A stretch of DNA of 31,017 nucleotides from UBA1227 sp045599345 (GCA_045599345.1 JAZRVV010000005.1:1-31017), one strand, 5' to 3'. Counted from the first letter of the stretch, positions 7,578-17,269 are shown. Notes: generated by a model not told the origin, from the letters alone. A program made the numbers and translations.

Positions 7578-8714
7578 CTAACCTGTTCCAAGAAGTTTAT
7601 TAAATGGATCAATATACTGTGGAGAAGTTGCTGCAAACATATAGTTTAGGAATACTACATCCGTAATGCCATATGTGCGAACAAAGTTTGCAAGGTCAAT
7701 TTCATTTGCAGTTTCGTTTACCTTGCGCGGGTCAATTACCCACACTTCATCAAAGTGGTCACAGAGATATGGTGCAAATGAGTTGCCATATGATTCCTTG
7801 ATAACAACAATCTTTCTGCCGGTGCTAAGGCCAGTAGATATCTTGGTCACTGGGTTGTCTCCCTCGATAAAGCAAGTATATTTGCCAGCTGGTGGGTTCT
7901 CGTTAATTACCTGCATAGGGATTGCTTCCTCATCACGGATGTATCCGTTTGGATAGCGGAAAGCTGTTGTCTCTGCCTTTGGATAGAAATACTCAAGGTA
8001 ATCTGGATCATCCTTGAGTATTGATGCGCCTGACCATGTGTAAAGGGTGCCAACAAACGTATCAAACTTGCCAGTCCTTCGTCCCTCAAGCGGAATTGGC
8101 TTAAAATCAGCTACCTTTGAGAAAGCAACATAAGCATGATATGCGCCACGTGCTGTCCAGTGATGGTCAGTCCTAAAGTAAACGTACTCCTCATCAACAA
8201 AGCGTTCAAGTTCCTTGTATACGTTGACAGTCTTGACGTTCTTCGCTGTTACAGCGGCGTATGCTACCTCCATGCCCTTTTTTTGAGAACGGTCACCAGT
8301 GTGATACTCCTCTGGACCATAGAACTCAATTGAAGTTGGAGCAAGAATCATATAGACAGTTGCATTTGGAACCTTTTCAGCAAAGGCGCTAACGTAGCCA
8401 GCGTAGCGCTTAAGTCCATTCTCGTTTTTGCCGAAAATCTCCATTGCTCTGTTTCCTTGAACAATGATGGCGCCTGTATTCTTGTACTCCTGTGGAGTGG
8501 TAGTCGCCCTTGTATACTCGGTCGTAGTTGTTGTAGTTGAAGTCTTTTCCTTCTTGGCCGTTGTTTTTTCAGCGCTTTTCTCGGTTGTCGTTTCAAGCGT
8601 TGGGATACTTGTTGTCTTGCCAAACACCAAGATGCAAACCATTATTGCTATTACAACCACGAGTGAGCCAATTGCTATAGGTATTTGCTTTTTATCAAAA
8701 CCTTTTACACTCAT
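7578..8714 (-). CDS. DHHW-family envelope protein (AlgJ/SGNH-like)
   Basis: A 378-residue single-pass protein. Residues about 11-31 are the membrane helix, about 35-75 a Thr-rich linker (TTTTTTE), and the rest an extracellular domain. TDHHWTARGAYHAY at about 182-195 carries the name-giving DHHW sequence (183-186). In DHHW and the related AlgJ/AlgX proteins these residues belong to the esterase or acyltransferase active site used in O-acetylation of cell-surface polysaccharides. A membrane-bound O-acyltransferase (MBOAT) gene commonly accompanies such proteins, but none is in this window. The start overlaps the phosphoesterase stop by one base (TAATG), so translation is coupled. Substrate unknown. 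Confidence 0.85.
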   Translation of the reverse strand: MSVKGFDKKQIPIAIGSLVVVIAIMVCILVFGKTTSIPTLETTTEKSAEKTTAKKEKTSTTTTTTEYTRATTTPQEYKNTGAIIVQGNRAMEIFGKNENGLKRYAGYVSAFAEKVPNATVYMILAPTSIEFYGPEEYHTGDRSQKKGMEVAYAAVTAKNVKTVNVYKELERFVDEEYVYFRTDHHWTARGAYHAYVAFSKVADFKPIPLEGRRTGKFDTFVGTLYTWSGASILKDDPDYLEYFYPKAETTAFRYPNGYIRDEEAIPMQVINENPPAGKYTCFIEGDNPVTKISTGLSTGRKIVVIKESYGNSFAPYLCDHFDEVWVIDPRKVNETANEIDLANFVRTYGITDVVFLNYMFAATSPQYIDPFNKLLGTG

Positions 8715-9403
8715 TAAATACTCTTTCCTGTCTCTACTTCCAAGACACTGTTAAATACCGCAATTTGTGATGATGAAATATGCTTATCAAGATGCATACT
8801 TCCAAAATACCACTTGTCATACTCACAAGAGTTACCAAGCTCCTCAAGGTATGCATTAAGAAGAGAGAGTTTGTTCTTGTTAAGTGTATTAAGTTGGAGG
8901 AAATCCTTGATTCTTGCTGACGGCTCGTGTGTGATAATAAAGTCAACACGACCACCATTCTTGTCAATGTTTTGAGCGCCCTCAATCAGCTCCTGCTGAG
9001 TTGGGCTCTCCTCCTTAAACCAAGTGTTATTATCAATTCTTATATCAATGTCCGGGCTCTCGCCACCGCCCATTGTGAAGTATTTTTTACCTTCGATTGT
9101 ATATACCTGTCCGCGCATCAAGTGATAGAGGTTGCCACCAAGGTGGTGAACCTTGCCACCGTTCCATTCTGAAACTTCTGCACTGTTTAGAAGTTTGAAG
9201 TTTTCATGTGTGCCATCGACGAAACAAATATTATACTTTTTTTCACTAAGCTTTTTTAAGTTGGTAGCCTCGTCCTTGCCTCCGCTCCAAATAAAACCAA
9301 AGTCGCCACAGATAATAAGTGTGTCGCCACGGCCGAGCTTCTTTGCAACGCTACCACTAAAACGGTTCATATCACCGTGTGTGTCGCCTGTAATGTATAC
9401 CAA
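8714..9403 (-). CDS. Calcineurin-like metallophosphoesterase
   Basis: A 229-residue cytoplasmic protein with the phosphoesterase motifs in order: GDTHGD (Asp7, His9), GDFGF (Asp34), GTHEN (64-68) and THEPS (159 on). The third motif is GNH(D/E) in most of the superfamily, where the Asn is a metal ligand; here a Thr takes its place. The start is a TTG at 9403 with GAGG 10 nt upstream, and no better start exists because MVYITGDTHG is already at the fold's first strand. First gene of a three-gene minus-strand operon with the DHHW protein and the FakA-domain protein. Substrate cannot be predicted. Confidence 0.85.
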   Translation of the reverse strand: MVYITGDTHGDMNRFSGSVAKKLGRGDTLIICGDFGFIWSGGKDEATNLKKLSEKKYNICFVDGTHENFKLLNSAEVSEWNGGKVHHLGGNLYHLMRGQVYTIEGKKYFTMGGGESPDIDIRIDNNTWFKEESPTQQELIEGAQNIDKNGGRVDFIITHEPSARIKDFLQLNTLNKNKLSLLNAYLEELGNSCEYDKWYFGSMHLDKHISSSQIAVFNSVLEVETGKSI

Positions 9404-9488
9404 AATTTCACATCCTCTTTATTTTCAAAGGAATTATTGTTATACTATATTACAACAAAGTCTTAACATTCTCAAGGTGGATTTTACT

Positions 9489-10907
9489 ATGAAAAAGAGA
9501 ATAACTTATTTCATTTCTCTGCTACTTATTATTACAATTTTGGCGCCGATGCTATTTTGTATTCCTGCATCTGCTGCATACAACGAAGAGCTCGACTTTA
9601 GAGCAGAAGTTGTATATATGGAAAATCTTGATCAAAACACGGTTATCTTTAACAAAAACTCCGACAAGCAAGTTCCAATGGCGTCGCTAACCAAGATTAC
9701 AACTTGTATGGTTGTACTCGACAACTGCGACAACTTGGACGCCAAGGTTAAGGTTAAACAAGAATCCCTTGATATGCTTATCGGCACAAACAGTTCCTCT
9801 GCCGGCACAAGAGCAGGCGAGATTTTAACAGTTCGTGAGCTTTTGAACCTTATGATGGTTCGAAGCGCAAACGAAGCAACGCTAATTCTCGCTGACTATA
9901 TCGCTGGAAGCGTTGATGCATTCGTTGAAATGATGAACAAGTTTGCAAGTGGTCTTGGCTGCAAAAATACACACTATGTCAACACTCACGGACTTGACGC
10001 TGACAACCACTATACTACAGCTGAGGACCTTGCGCTTATCCTAAAATATGCACTTCAAAACGACACCTTTAAGGAACTCGTTGGCAAGTCAGAATATGTT
10101 CAACCTGCAACCAACAAGAGGAAGGAAACAAAGTACAACAACACAAACAACCTTCTTCTCTCAAACAGCATTTACTACTATGAGCCATGCAAAGGAATCA
10201 AAACTGGCTCAACTACAGACGCGGGTTATTGCCTCGCGTCCTACGCAACCAAAAATGGATACACTTACCTCTGCATTATTATGAATGCTCCAATGGAGCC
10301 ACTTCACCCAGAGGATGAGACAGATACATTCAAGTACAACTGGTCCTTTAAAGAGACCAAAATGGCATACGAATGGGTTTTTTCAAACATCAAGCTCAAA
10401 ACGGTTGCTTCAAAAACCGACATCGTTGATGTCGTTGATGTGTCTCTTGCAAAGGACACGGACCATGTCCGTCTTGTGCCAGCGCGCGATGTATCCGCGC
10501 TGATGCCAGCCACTGTCGACTCGTCGTCAATCCTCATTGAACCAGTCCCTGGTTCAATCAGCGACGACATTCGCGCTCCAATCAAGGCTGGTGACATTCT
10601 CGGCCAAGCCGAGATCAAATACGCGGGCAACACCATCGCAACCGTCGACCTTGTAGCCGGTGACGACGTTTCCCGCTCCGCTATTGCCACTATCGGCTTT
10701 GGCCTTAAACATTTCCTCACAAGTAAGTTTATGCGCATTGTCTACATCATAATCGCCGTTTGCATACTCCTTATCATCGGCTTGCGCTACTACAACAAAA
10801 ATGTAAAGCGCAAAAAGATGAAAGTAATGAACGGCGGCCAGATTAAGACTCACACCGCTTACTCCAAGAACTACAACGGCAACAAACCAAAACGCCGCAA
10901 AAAGTAA
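9489..10907 (+). CDS. D-alanyl-D-alanine carboxypeptidase (S11, PBP5-like)
   Basis: Trims the terminal D-Ala from peptidoglycan pentapeptides outside the membrane. Start MKKRITYF at 9489 is followed by a signal peptide ending ASAAYNEE. The penicillin-binding triad is complete: SLTK (active-site Ser and Lys), SAN and KTGS. After the catalytic domain comes a PBP5_C-like beta domain, then a C-terminal membrane helix (IVYIIIAVCILLIIG) and a basic cytoplasmic tail, so it is anchored at both signal and tail. The open frame extends 112 codons upstream, but that part is antisense to the phosphoesterase gene and lacks a ribosome site, while AAGGTGG stands 8 nt before 9489. Length 472 residues. Confidence 0.93.
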   Translation: MKKRITYFISLLLIITILAPMLFCIPASAAYNEELDFRAEVVYMENLDQNTVIFNKNSDKQVPMASLTKITTCMVVLDNCDNLDAKVKVKQESLDMLIGTNSSSAGTRAGEILTVRELLNLMMVRSANEATLILADYIAGSVDAFVEMMNKFASGLGCKNTHYVNTHGLDADNHYTTAEDLALILKYALQNDTFKELVGKSEYVQPATNKRKETKYNNTNNLLLSNSIYYYEPCKGIKTGSTTDAGYCLASYATKNGYTYLCIIMNAPMEPLHPEDETDTFKYNWSFKETKMAYEWVFSNIKLKTVASKTDIVDVVDVSLAKDTDHVRLVPARDVSALMPATVDSSSILIEPVPGSISDDIRAPIKAGDILGQAEIKYAGNTIATVDLVAGDDVSRSAIATIGFGLKHFLTSKFMRIVYIIIAVCILLIIGLRYYNKNVKRKKMKVMNGGQIKTHTAYSKNYNGNKPKRRKK

Positions 10908-10914
10908 AACAAAA

Positions 10915-10942
10915 GGACCTTACATCGGCTGATGTAAGGTCC
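10915..10942. terminator. Bidirectional terminator
   Basis: A perfect 12-bp stem GGACCTTACATC / GATGTAAGGTCC with a 4-nt loop lies between the convergent carboxypeptidase and GAPDH genes. The T-run is better on the minus strand (TTTTGTTTT). Confidence 0.85.
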
Positions 10943-10958
10943 ATAAATTTTGCTCTAA

Positions 10959-11990
10959 TTAGTCGTCAAGACGATCCTTGTCAAGCTCAGCAAAGTACTT
11001 GATTGTACGTACCATCTGGCTTGTGTAAGAGTTCTCGTTGTCATACCAAGCAACAACCTGAACTTCCCATGTGTGCTCAGAAATCTGCTCAACCATTGTC
11101 TGTGTTGCATCAAATACAGCGCGTGTTGCACCAATCATATCTGCTGAAACAATCTCTTCTTCTGTGTAACCGAATGACTCTGATTCAGCGCTCTTCATTA
11201 CTTCGTTGATTTCCTCAACAGTAATGTTAGAACCCTTGATTACTGCGCAGAGAATTGTTGTTGAACCTGTTGGAACAGGAACACGCTGTGCAGAACCTAT
11301 GAGCTTACCATTGAGCTCTGGGATTACAAGGCCGATAGCTTTCGCAGCACCAGTTGAGTTAGGAACGATTGAGCAAGAAGCTGCACGTGCACGTCTAAGG
11401 TCACCCTTCTTGTGAGGACCATCAAGTACCATCTGGTCACCTGTGTATGCATGAACTGTTGTCATGATACCACAAACGATTGGAAGGTGGTCATTAAGTG
11501 CCTTTGCCATAGGAGCAAGGCAGTTTGTTGTACAAGAAGCAGCAGAGATAACCTGGTCTTCTCTTGTAAGTGTCTTGTGGTTAACACCATAAACGATAGT
11601 CTTAAGGTCATTGCCTGCAGGAGCAGAAATGATAACCTTCTTAGCACCAGCGTTGATGTGTGCCATTGACTTTTCCTTAGATGTATAGAAACCTGTGCAC
11701 TCAAGCACTACGTCTACATCAATTTTACCCCAAGGAAGGTTGTTTGCATCAGCTTCCTTGTAGATTTCAATTTCAGTACCATCAACAACAATTGAATGGT
11801 CTGTGTATGAAACCTTGTCGGCAAGAGCATAGCGGCCCTGAACTGAGTCATACTTAAGGAGATGTGCGAGCATTCTAGGCTCTGTCAAATCATTAATTGC
11901 TACTACTTCATAGCCCTCTGCCTTAAACATCTGTCTGAATGCGAGACGGCCGATGCGGCCGAAACCATTAATTGCTACTCTAATTGCCAT
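10959..11990 (-). CDS. gap: Glyceraldehyde-3-phosphate dehydrogenase
   Basis: Oxidises glyceraldehyde-3-phosphate with NAD and phosphate in glycolysis. The Rossmann start is MAIRVAINGFGRIGRLAFR and the catalytic loop SAASCTTNCLAPMAKAL contains the nucleophile Cys. Length 343 residues is standard. Start at 11990 is chosen because GGAGG is 8 nt upstream; the ATG at 12005 has no ribosome site. The enzyme is a single-gene transcript with a near-consensus promoter and its own terminator, so it is not in a gap-pgk-tpi cluster. It is divergent from PFOR. Confidence 0.97.
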   Translation of the reverse strand: MAIRVAINGFGRIGRLAFRQMFKAEGYEVVAINDLTEPRMLAHLLKYDSVQGRYALADKVSYTDHSIVVDGTEIEIYKEADANNLPWGKIDVDVVLECTGFYTSKEKSMAHINAGAKKVIISAPAGNDLKTIVYGVNHKTLTREDQVISAASCTTNCLAPMAKALNDHLPIVCGIMTTVHAYTGDQMVLDGPHKKGDLRRARAASCSIVPNSTGAAKAIGLVIPELNGKLIGSAQRVPVPTGSTTILCAVIKGSNITVEEINEVMKSAESESFGYTEEEIVSADMIGATRAVFDATQTMVEQISEHTWEVQVVAWYDNENSYTSQMVRTIKYFAELDKDRLDD

Positions 11991-12024
11991 AATATGTGCC
12001 TCCAAATAATGTTAATACACTAGT

Positions 12025-12053
12025 ACTATAATAGTTTGATAAAAAAATGTCAA
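12025..12053 (-). promoter_or_regulatory. Promoter of gap
   Basis: Minus-strand TTGACA (12048-12053), a 17-nt spacer and TATAGT (12025-12030), which is close to the sigma-A consensus and fits strong expression. Confidence 0.85.
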
Positions 12054-12068
12054 TCTTTTTTTGAATTA

Positions 12069-12097
12069 TTGAATGTTTGCATTATATATGGTATTAT
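12069..12097 (+). promoter_or_regulatory. Promoter of the PFOR gene
   Basis: TTGAAT (12069-12074), a 17-nt spacer and TATTAT (12092-12097), with TG one base upstream of the -10 as in extended -10 promoters. Confidence 0.6.
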
Positions 12098-12134
12098 TTT
12101 TCTTGTATATCTTTTTAATGGAGGCGCATTCTAA

Positions 12135-15100
12135 ATGGCTAGAGAAATGAAAACCATGGATGGTAACACAGCTGCTGCGCACGTGTCTTACGCGTTCACA
12201 GAAGTTGCTGGCATCTATCCTATCACACCATCCAGCCCTATGGCAGACTACGTAGACCAGTGGTCCGCACAGGGCAGAAAGAACATCTTCGGCACAACTG
12301 TAAAGGTTGCCGAGATGCAATCAGAAGCAGGTGCAGCAGGTACCGTACACGGTTCACTTGCAGCTGGTGCTTTAACTACAACTTATACGGCATCACAGGG
12401 ACTTCTCCTTATGATTCCTAATATGTATAAAATCGCTGGTGAATTACTTCCTTCTGTATTCCACGTTTCAGCTCGTTGTGTAGCATCTCATGCACTCAAC
12501 ATCTTTGGCGATCACTCTGATGTATATGCTTGTCGTCAGACTGGTTTCGCTATGCTCGCTGAGACAAACCCACAGGAAGTTATGGACCTTGGCGCAGTTG
12601 CTCACCTTGCAGCAATCGAAGGCAGAGTTCCATTCATCAACTTCTTCGATGGTTTCAGAACCTCTCACGAGATTCAAAACATCGAAATCTGGGATTATGA
12701 TGACCTCAAAGAGATGTGCAATATGGACGCAGTTGCAGAGTTCAGAGCAAAGTCTTTGAACCCAATGCATCCATCAATGCGCGGTTCTCACGAGAACGAC
12801 GACATCTTCTTCCAGCACAGAGAAGCTTGCAACAAATACTATGATGCACTTCCAGCTATCGTTGAGAAGTACATGGACAAGGTCAATGCAAAGCTTGGCA
12901 CAGATTACAAACTCTTTAACTACTATGGTGCTCCTGATGCAGAGAACATCATCGTTGCTATGGGCTCAATCTGTGACGTTACAGAAGAAGTTATCGACTA
13001 CTTAAATGCAAACGGTCAAAAGGTCGGCCTCTTAAAGGTTCGCCTCTATCGCCCATTTGCTACTCAAAAGTTTATTGAGGCTATTCCACAGACTTGCAAA
13101 AAAATTGCTGTTCTTGACAGAACAAAGGAGCCAGGTTCAATCGGTGAGCCATTGTTCCTTGACGTTGTTGCTGCTCTCCAGAGCGCTGGCAACAACGACA
13201 TCAAAGTAATTGGTGGTCGCTATGGTCTTGGTTCAAAGGACACACCACCATCATCTATCTTTGCAGTTTACGAAGAACTCGCAAAGGCTGATTCAAAGCC
13301 TCGCTTCACAATCGGTATCAACGACGATATCACTTACCTCTCACTTGAGGAAAAAGCTGCTCCTAACACCGCAGCAGAAGGCACAATCGAGTGCAAGTTC
13401 TGGGGTCTCGGCGGTGACGGTACAGTTGGTGCTAACAAAAACTCCATTAAAATCATTGGTGACTATACAGCCAAGAACGTTCAGGCTTACTTCCAGTATG
13501 ACTCAAAGAAAACTGGCGGTATCACAATTTCTCACCTTCGTTTTGGCGATGCCAAGATTCGCAGCCCTTACTATGTAAACAAGGCTGACTTCGTAGCATG
13601 CCACAACCCATCATACATTGAAAAGGCATACCGCATCGTTGACGATGTAAAGCCAGGTGGCGTATTCCTTATCAACTGCCAGTGGGATGAAGCAGAGCTT
13701 GCAGAAAAGCTTGACGCTCAGACAAAGCAGTATATCGCAAAGAACAACATCCAGCTCTACACAGTTAACGCTATTGACCTTGCACAGAAGGTTGGCATGG
13801 GCAAGCGTACTAACACAATCCTCCAGGCATCATTCTTTGCACTTGCAAACGTAATGCCAATTGAGGAAGCTGTTGAGCATATGAAAGATGCCGCAACAAA
13901 GTCTTACTCCAAGAAGGGCGAAGACGTTGTTAAGTGCAACCATGACGCAATTGATGCTGGTGTTACAGCATACAAAAAGATAGATGTACCAGCTGACTGG
14001 GCAAATGCAGTTGATAACAAGGCTGAGGCCAAGACAGAAGGCCCAGCTGCCCTTGTTAAGATGGTAGACAACATCATGAAACCAGTTGGCCATATGGATG
14101 GCTACAAGGTTCCATCATCAGCATTCGCTGATCACGTAAATGGTCAGTTCGAACTCGGCGCTGCTGCATACGAAAAGCGCGGCGTAGCAGTTCTCGTTCC
14201 AGAGTGGAACGCAGACACATGTGCAAAGTGTAACAAGTGCTCATATGTCTGCCCACACGCAACTATCAGACCATTTGCACTCAACGCCGCTGAAAAGTCA
14301 GCAGCGCCTGAGATTACAAAGTTTGCTCCAAAGCCAGTTGCTGGCACAGAGTACACATACACACTCGCAGTATCACCATTTGACTGCATGGGCTGTGGCG
14401 TATGCGTAGGCGTATGTCCAACAGACTCACTCAAGATGGTATCCCGTGAATCACAGGATGCTCAGCAGGCAGCATTTGATTACTGCGTAGCAAATGTAAC
14501 AGAGAAGCCAGAGACAACAGACAAGCTCTCAATAATTGCCTCTCAGTACAAGAAGCCACTCCTTGAGTTCTCAGGCTCTTGCGCAGGATGTGCTGAAACA
14601 TCATACGCTCGCCTTGTTACTCAGCTCTTTGGCGACAGAATGTACATCTCTAATGCAACAGGATGCTCATCAATTTGGGGTGGTCCTGCTGGCACATCAC
14701 CATACACAATAAATGCCAAGGGTCACGGCCCAGCATGGTCAAACTCACTCTTTGAGGATAACGCAGAGCACGGCTTTGGTATGTACCTCGGCCAAAAGGT
14801 TATCCGCGAGTCACTTATAGAAAAGATTAAATTCCTTTCTGAAAAAGAGGGTGCACCAGAAAACGTTAAGGCTGCTGCTAAAGAATTCCTTGAAACAGCA
14901 AACGACGGTGCAAAGAACGGTCCTGCAACAGAGAAGCTTATCGCAGCACTCGAAGACCACGCAGGTTCTTGTGGTCCTGATTGCATCGGCAAGCAAATTC
15001 TCGACAAGAAGGATTACCTCCAGAAGAAGTCTGTATGGATCTTTGGCGGTGACGGTTGGGCATACGACATTGGTTTCGGAGGTCTTGACCACGTTATCGC

Positions 15101-15692
15101 AACAGGCGAAGACGTTAACATCTTTGTATTCGATACAGAGGTTTACTCAAACACAGGTGGACAGGCATCCAAGGCTTCTCAGATTGGTCAGGTAGCACAG
15201 TTCGCTGCTGCTGGTAAAGCAATCCAGAAGAAGAGTCTTGCAGAAATTGCTATGTCTTATGGTTATGTATATGTAGCACAGATAGCTATGGGTGCTGACC
15301 AGAATCAGACACTCAAGGCTATTGCTGAGGCTGAAGCATACAACGGACCATCACTCATCATCGGTTACGCTCCTTGCGAGATGCACTCAATCAAGGGCGG
15401 TATGACAAACTGCCAGGCTGAGATGAAGAAGGCTGTTGATTGCGGTTATTGGAATATGTTCCGCTACAACCCAGCACTCAAGGCTGAAGGCAAGAATCCA
15501 TTCACTCTTGACTCTAAGGTTCCAGAGACAGAGGGCTATCGTGCATTCCTTATGAACGAAGCACGTTACAGCGCTTTGACACGTTCATTCCCAGAACGTG
15601 CTGAGGAGCTCTTTAGCGAAGCAGAAGAAAATGCCAAGATTCGCTACGCTCATCTTCAGAAGCTCATCAAACTTTACAGCGAAGAGGACTAA
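12135..15692 (+). CDS. nifJ: Pyruvate:ferredoxin (flavodoxin) oxidoreductase, single chain
   Basis: Converts pyruvate, CoA and oxidised ferredoxin into acetyl-CoA, CO2 and reduced ferredoxin. At 1185 residues it is the fused homodimeric type. The N-terminal domain begins GNTAAAHVSYAFTEVAGIYPITPSSPMADY. A two-cluster ferredoxin domain lies at about residues 695-770 (CAKCNKCSYVCP and CMGCGVCVGVCP). The Cys that bind the third, proximal cluster include CAGCAE near 815, with ATGCSS after it, and the thiamine-diphosphate site is GDGWAYDIG...NTGGQ at about 970-1020. All expected parts are present. GGAGG lies 10 nt before the ATG. Glycerol kinase follows 13 bp downstream, so they share a transcript. 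Confidence 0.98.
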   Translation: MAREMKTMDGNTAAAHVSYAFTEVAGIYPITPSSPMADYVDQWSAQGRKNIFGTTVKVAEMQSEAGAAGTVHGSLAAGALTTTYTASQGLLLMIPNMYKIAGELLPSVFHVSARCVASHALNIFGDHSDVYACRQTGFAMLAETNPQEVMDLGAVAHLAAIEGRVPFINFFDGFRTSHEIQNIEIWDYDDLKEMCNMDAVAEFRAKSLNPMHPSMRGSHENDDIFFQHREACNKYYDALPAIVEKYMDKVNAKLGTDYKLFNYYGAPDAENIIVAMGSICDVTEEVIDYLNANGQKVGLLKVRLYRPFATQKFIEAIPQTCKKIAVLDRTKEPGSIGEPLFLDVVAALQSAGNNDIKVIGGRYGLGSKDTPPSSIFAVYEELAKADSKPRFTIGINDDITYLSLEEKAAPNTAAEGTIECKFWGLGGDGTVGANKNSIKIIGDYTAKNVQAYFQYDSKKTGGITISHLRFGDAKIRSPYYVNKADFVACHNPSYIEKAYRIVDDVKPGGVFLINCQWDEAELAEKLDAQTKQYIAKNNIQLYTVNAIDLAQKVGMGKRTNTILQASFFALANVMPIEEAVEHMKDAATKSYSKKGEDVVKCNHDAIDAGVTAYKKIDVPADWANAVDNKAEAKTEGPAALVKMVDNIMKPVGHMDGYKVPSSAFADHVNGQFELGAAAYEKRGVAVLVPEWNADTCAKCNKCSYVCPHATIRPFALNAAEKSAAPEITKFAPKPVAGTEYTYTLAVSPFDCMGCGVCVGVCPTDSLKMVSRESQDAQQAAFDYCVANVTEKPETTDKLSIIASQYKKPLLEFSGSCAGCAETSYARLVTQLFGDRMYISNATGCSSIWGGPAGTSPYTINAKGHGPAWSNSLFEDNAEHGFGMYLGQKVIRESLIEKIKFLSEKEGAPENVKAAAKEFLETANDGAKNGPATEKLIAALEDHAGSCGPDCIGKQILDKKDYLQKKSVWIFGGDGWAYDIGFGGLDHVIATGEDVNIFVFDTEVYSNTGGQASKASQIGQVAQFAAAGKAIQKKSLAEIAMSYGYVYVAQIAMGADQNQTLKAIAEAEAYNGPSLIIGYAPCEMHSIKGGMTNCQAEMKKAVDCGYWNMFRYNPALKAEGKNPFTLDSKVPETEGYRAFLMNEARYSALTRSFPERAEELFSEAEENAKIRYAHLQKLIKLYSEED

Positions 15693-15705
15693 GGAGGTCT
15701 AGTCT

Positions 15706-17235
15706 ATGGCAAACCAATACGTAATGGCACTTGACCAAGGTACCACTAGTTCACGAGCTATCGTTTTCGATAAAAACGGTAACATAATTGCAAAATCTCA
15801 GAGAGAGTTTGACCAGCACTATCCACAGGCTGGTTGGGTTGAGCACAACCCAATGGATATTCTCTACTCTGAATATCAATCTATTTCTACAATCCTTTCT
15901 GAGGGTGTTGTAACACCTGAAGATATCGCTTGTATAGGTGTTACAAATCAGCGTGAGACAACTATCCTTTGGGATAAGACAACAGGTCTCCCTATTTATA
16001 ACGCACCAGTATGGCAGTGTAGAAGAACTGCTGCTATGTGTGAGGAACTCAAAGAGCGCGGACTTGAAAAATATGTCCGCGAGCACACCGGTCTCCTTAT
16101 CGACGCATATTTCTCAGCTACCAAAATCAAGTGGCTCCTCGATAACGTAGACGGCGCTATGGACCTTGCCGCATCTGGCAACCTCCTCTTTGGCACAGTT
16201 GAGACATGGCTTATTTGGAACCTCACAGGTGGTGCTTCTCACCCAGAGACAGCTGTTCACATCACTGATTACTCAAATGCATCAAGAACAATGATCTTTG
16301 ATGTTGATAAGCTCCAGTGGGATGAATATCTCTGCAAAGAAATTGGCATCCCTATGAACATCCTTCCAAAGCCTGTACCATCTTCTATGGTATACGGCAC
16401 TGTAGCACCTGATATCCCTGGCCTTGAAAGCCTTGCTGGCACACCTATCTCTGGCGCCATTGGCGACCAGCCAGCAGCACTCTTCGGCCAAGGTTGCTTC
16501 AAGAAGGGTATGGCCAAGTCAACATATGGCACAGGCTGTTTCCTCCTTATGAACTCAGGCACAGAGCGAGTTCATTCTAAGAACCAAATGACAACTGGTG
16601 TTGCATGGTCACTAAATGGTGAAACAACATATGCTATTGAAGGCTCTGCTTTCAATGCTGGTTGTACAATCCAGTGGCTCCGTGATGAACTTCATCTCAT
16701 CGACAACGCACCTCGTTGTGATGAACTGGCTGAATCTGTTGAGGACTCCAATGGCGTTTACCTCGTTCCTGCATTTACAGGACTCGGCGCTCCTTATTGG
16801 GACATGTATGCTCGTGGCTGCATCGTTGGCCTCACACGTGGCGCAAGCCGCGCTCACATCGCTCGTGCAACACTCGAAGCACTCGCATACCAAGTAGTTG
16901 ACCTTATCAAAGCTATGGAGGACGACTCAGGTATCGATATCGCTTCTCTCCGCGTTGACGGAGGTGCTTGTGTATCTGACATTATGATGCAGATTCAGGC
17001 TGACTTCCTCAACTGTGAAGTTAACCGTCCAAAGGTTGTTGAGACAACAGCTCTTGGCGCTGCTTATCTTGCAGGCCTCGCTTGTGGCGTATGGAAGGAT
17101 ACTGACGAAATTGAAATAAACCGTCAGGTATCAAAGATCTTCAAGCCAGATATGGAAGAAGAAAAACGTGCAGAAATGTACAAGGGTTGGAAGAAAGCTA
17201 TCACTCGTGCAATGAGTTGGGTAGAACCACAATAA
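15706..17235 (+). CDS. glpK: Glycerol kinase
   Basis: Phosphorylates glycerol with ATP to glycerol-3-phosphate. The N-terminal phosphate-1 motif is MALDQGTTSSRAIVFD, and GDQPAALFGQGC, KSTYGTGCFLLMN and RGASRAHIARATLEALAYQ are typical FGGY-kinase sequences. Length 509 is standard. In many Firmicutes a His just before the GDQ segment is phosphorylated by the PTS to activate the enzyme; the corresponding stretch here (GLESLAGTPISGAIGDQ) has no His, so that control is probably absent. Ribosome site AGGAGG is 8 nt upstream. No glycerol facilitator or GlpO/GlpD gene is adjacent; the coupling to PFOR is unusual. Confidence 0.97.
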   Translation: MANQYVMALDQGTTSSRAIVFDKNGNIIAKSQREFDQHYPQAGWVEHNPMDILYSEYQSISTILSEGVVTPEDIACIGVTNQRETTILWDKTTGLPIYNAPVWQCRRTAAMCEELKERGLEKYVREHTGLLIDAYFSATKIKWLLDNVDGAMDLAASGNLLFGTVETWLIWNLTGGASHPETAVHITDYSNASRTMIFDVDKLQWDEYLCKEIGIPMNILPKPVPSSMVYGTVAPDIPGLESLAGTPISGAIGDQPAALFGQGCFKKGMAKSTYGTGCFLLMNSGTERVHSKNQMTTGVAWSLNGETTYAIEGSAFNAGCTIQWLRDELHLIDNAPRCDELAESVEDSNGVYLVPAFTGLGAPYWDMYARGCIVGLTRGASRAHIARATLEALAYQVVDLIKAMEDDSGIDIASLRVDGGACVSDIMMQIQADFLNCEVNRPKVVETTALGAAYLAGLACGVWKDTDEIEINRQVSKIFKPDMEEEKRAEMYKGWKKAITRAMSWVEPQ

Positions 17236-17239
17236 ATTT

Positions 17240-17269
17240 AAAGGGGAACCATTTTATGGTTCCCCTTTT
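17240..17269 (+). terminator. Intrinsic terminator inside the PFOR-to-malic enzyme gene row
   Basis: A perfect 13-bp stem, AAAGGGGAACCAT paired with ATGGTTCCCCTTT, has a 3-nt loop and is followed by a short T-run. It sits between glpK and the Ldh2-type gene, whose ribosome site begins at 17279. Confidence 0.8.

Noticed and set aside
9153..9488. 112-codon N-terminal extension of the D-Ala-D-Ala carboxypeptidase
   Set aside because: It lies antisense to the phosphoesterase gene, contains no signal peptide, and the start at 9489 has a ribosome site and a perfect signal sequence.
15751..16086. 111-codon minus-strand frame opposite glpK
   Set aside because: It is antisense to conserved glycerol kinase sequence, with no ribosome site and Cys/Ser/Leu-rich shadow composition.
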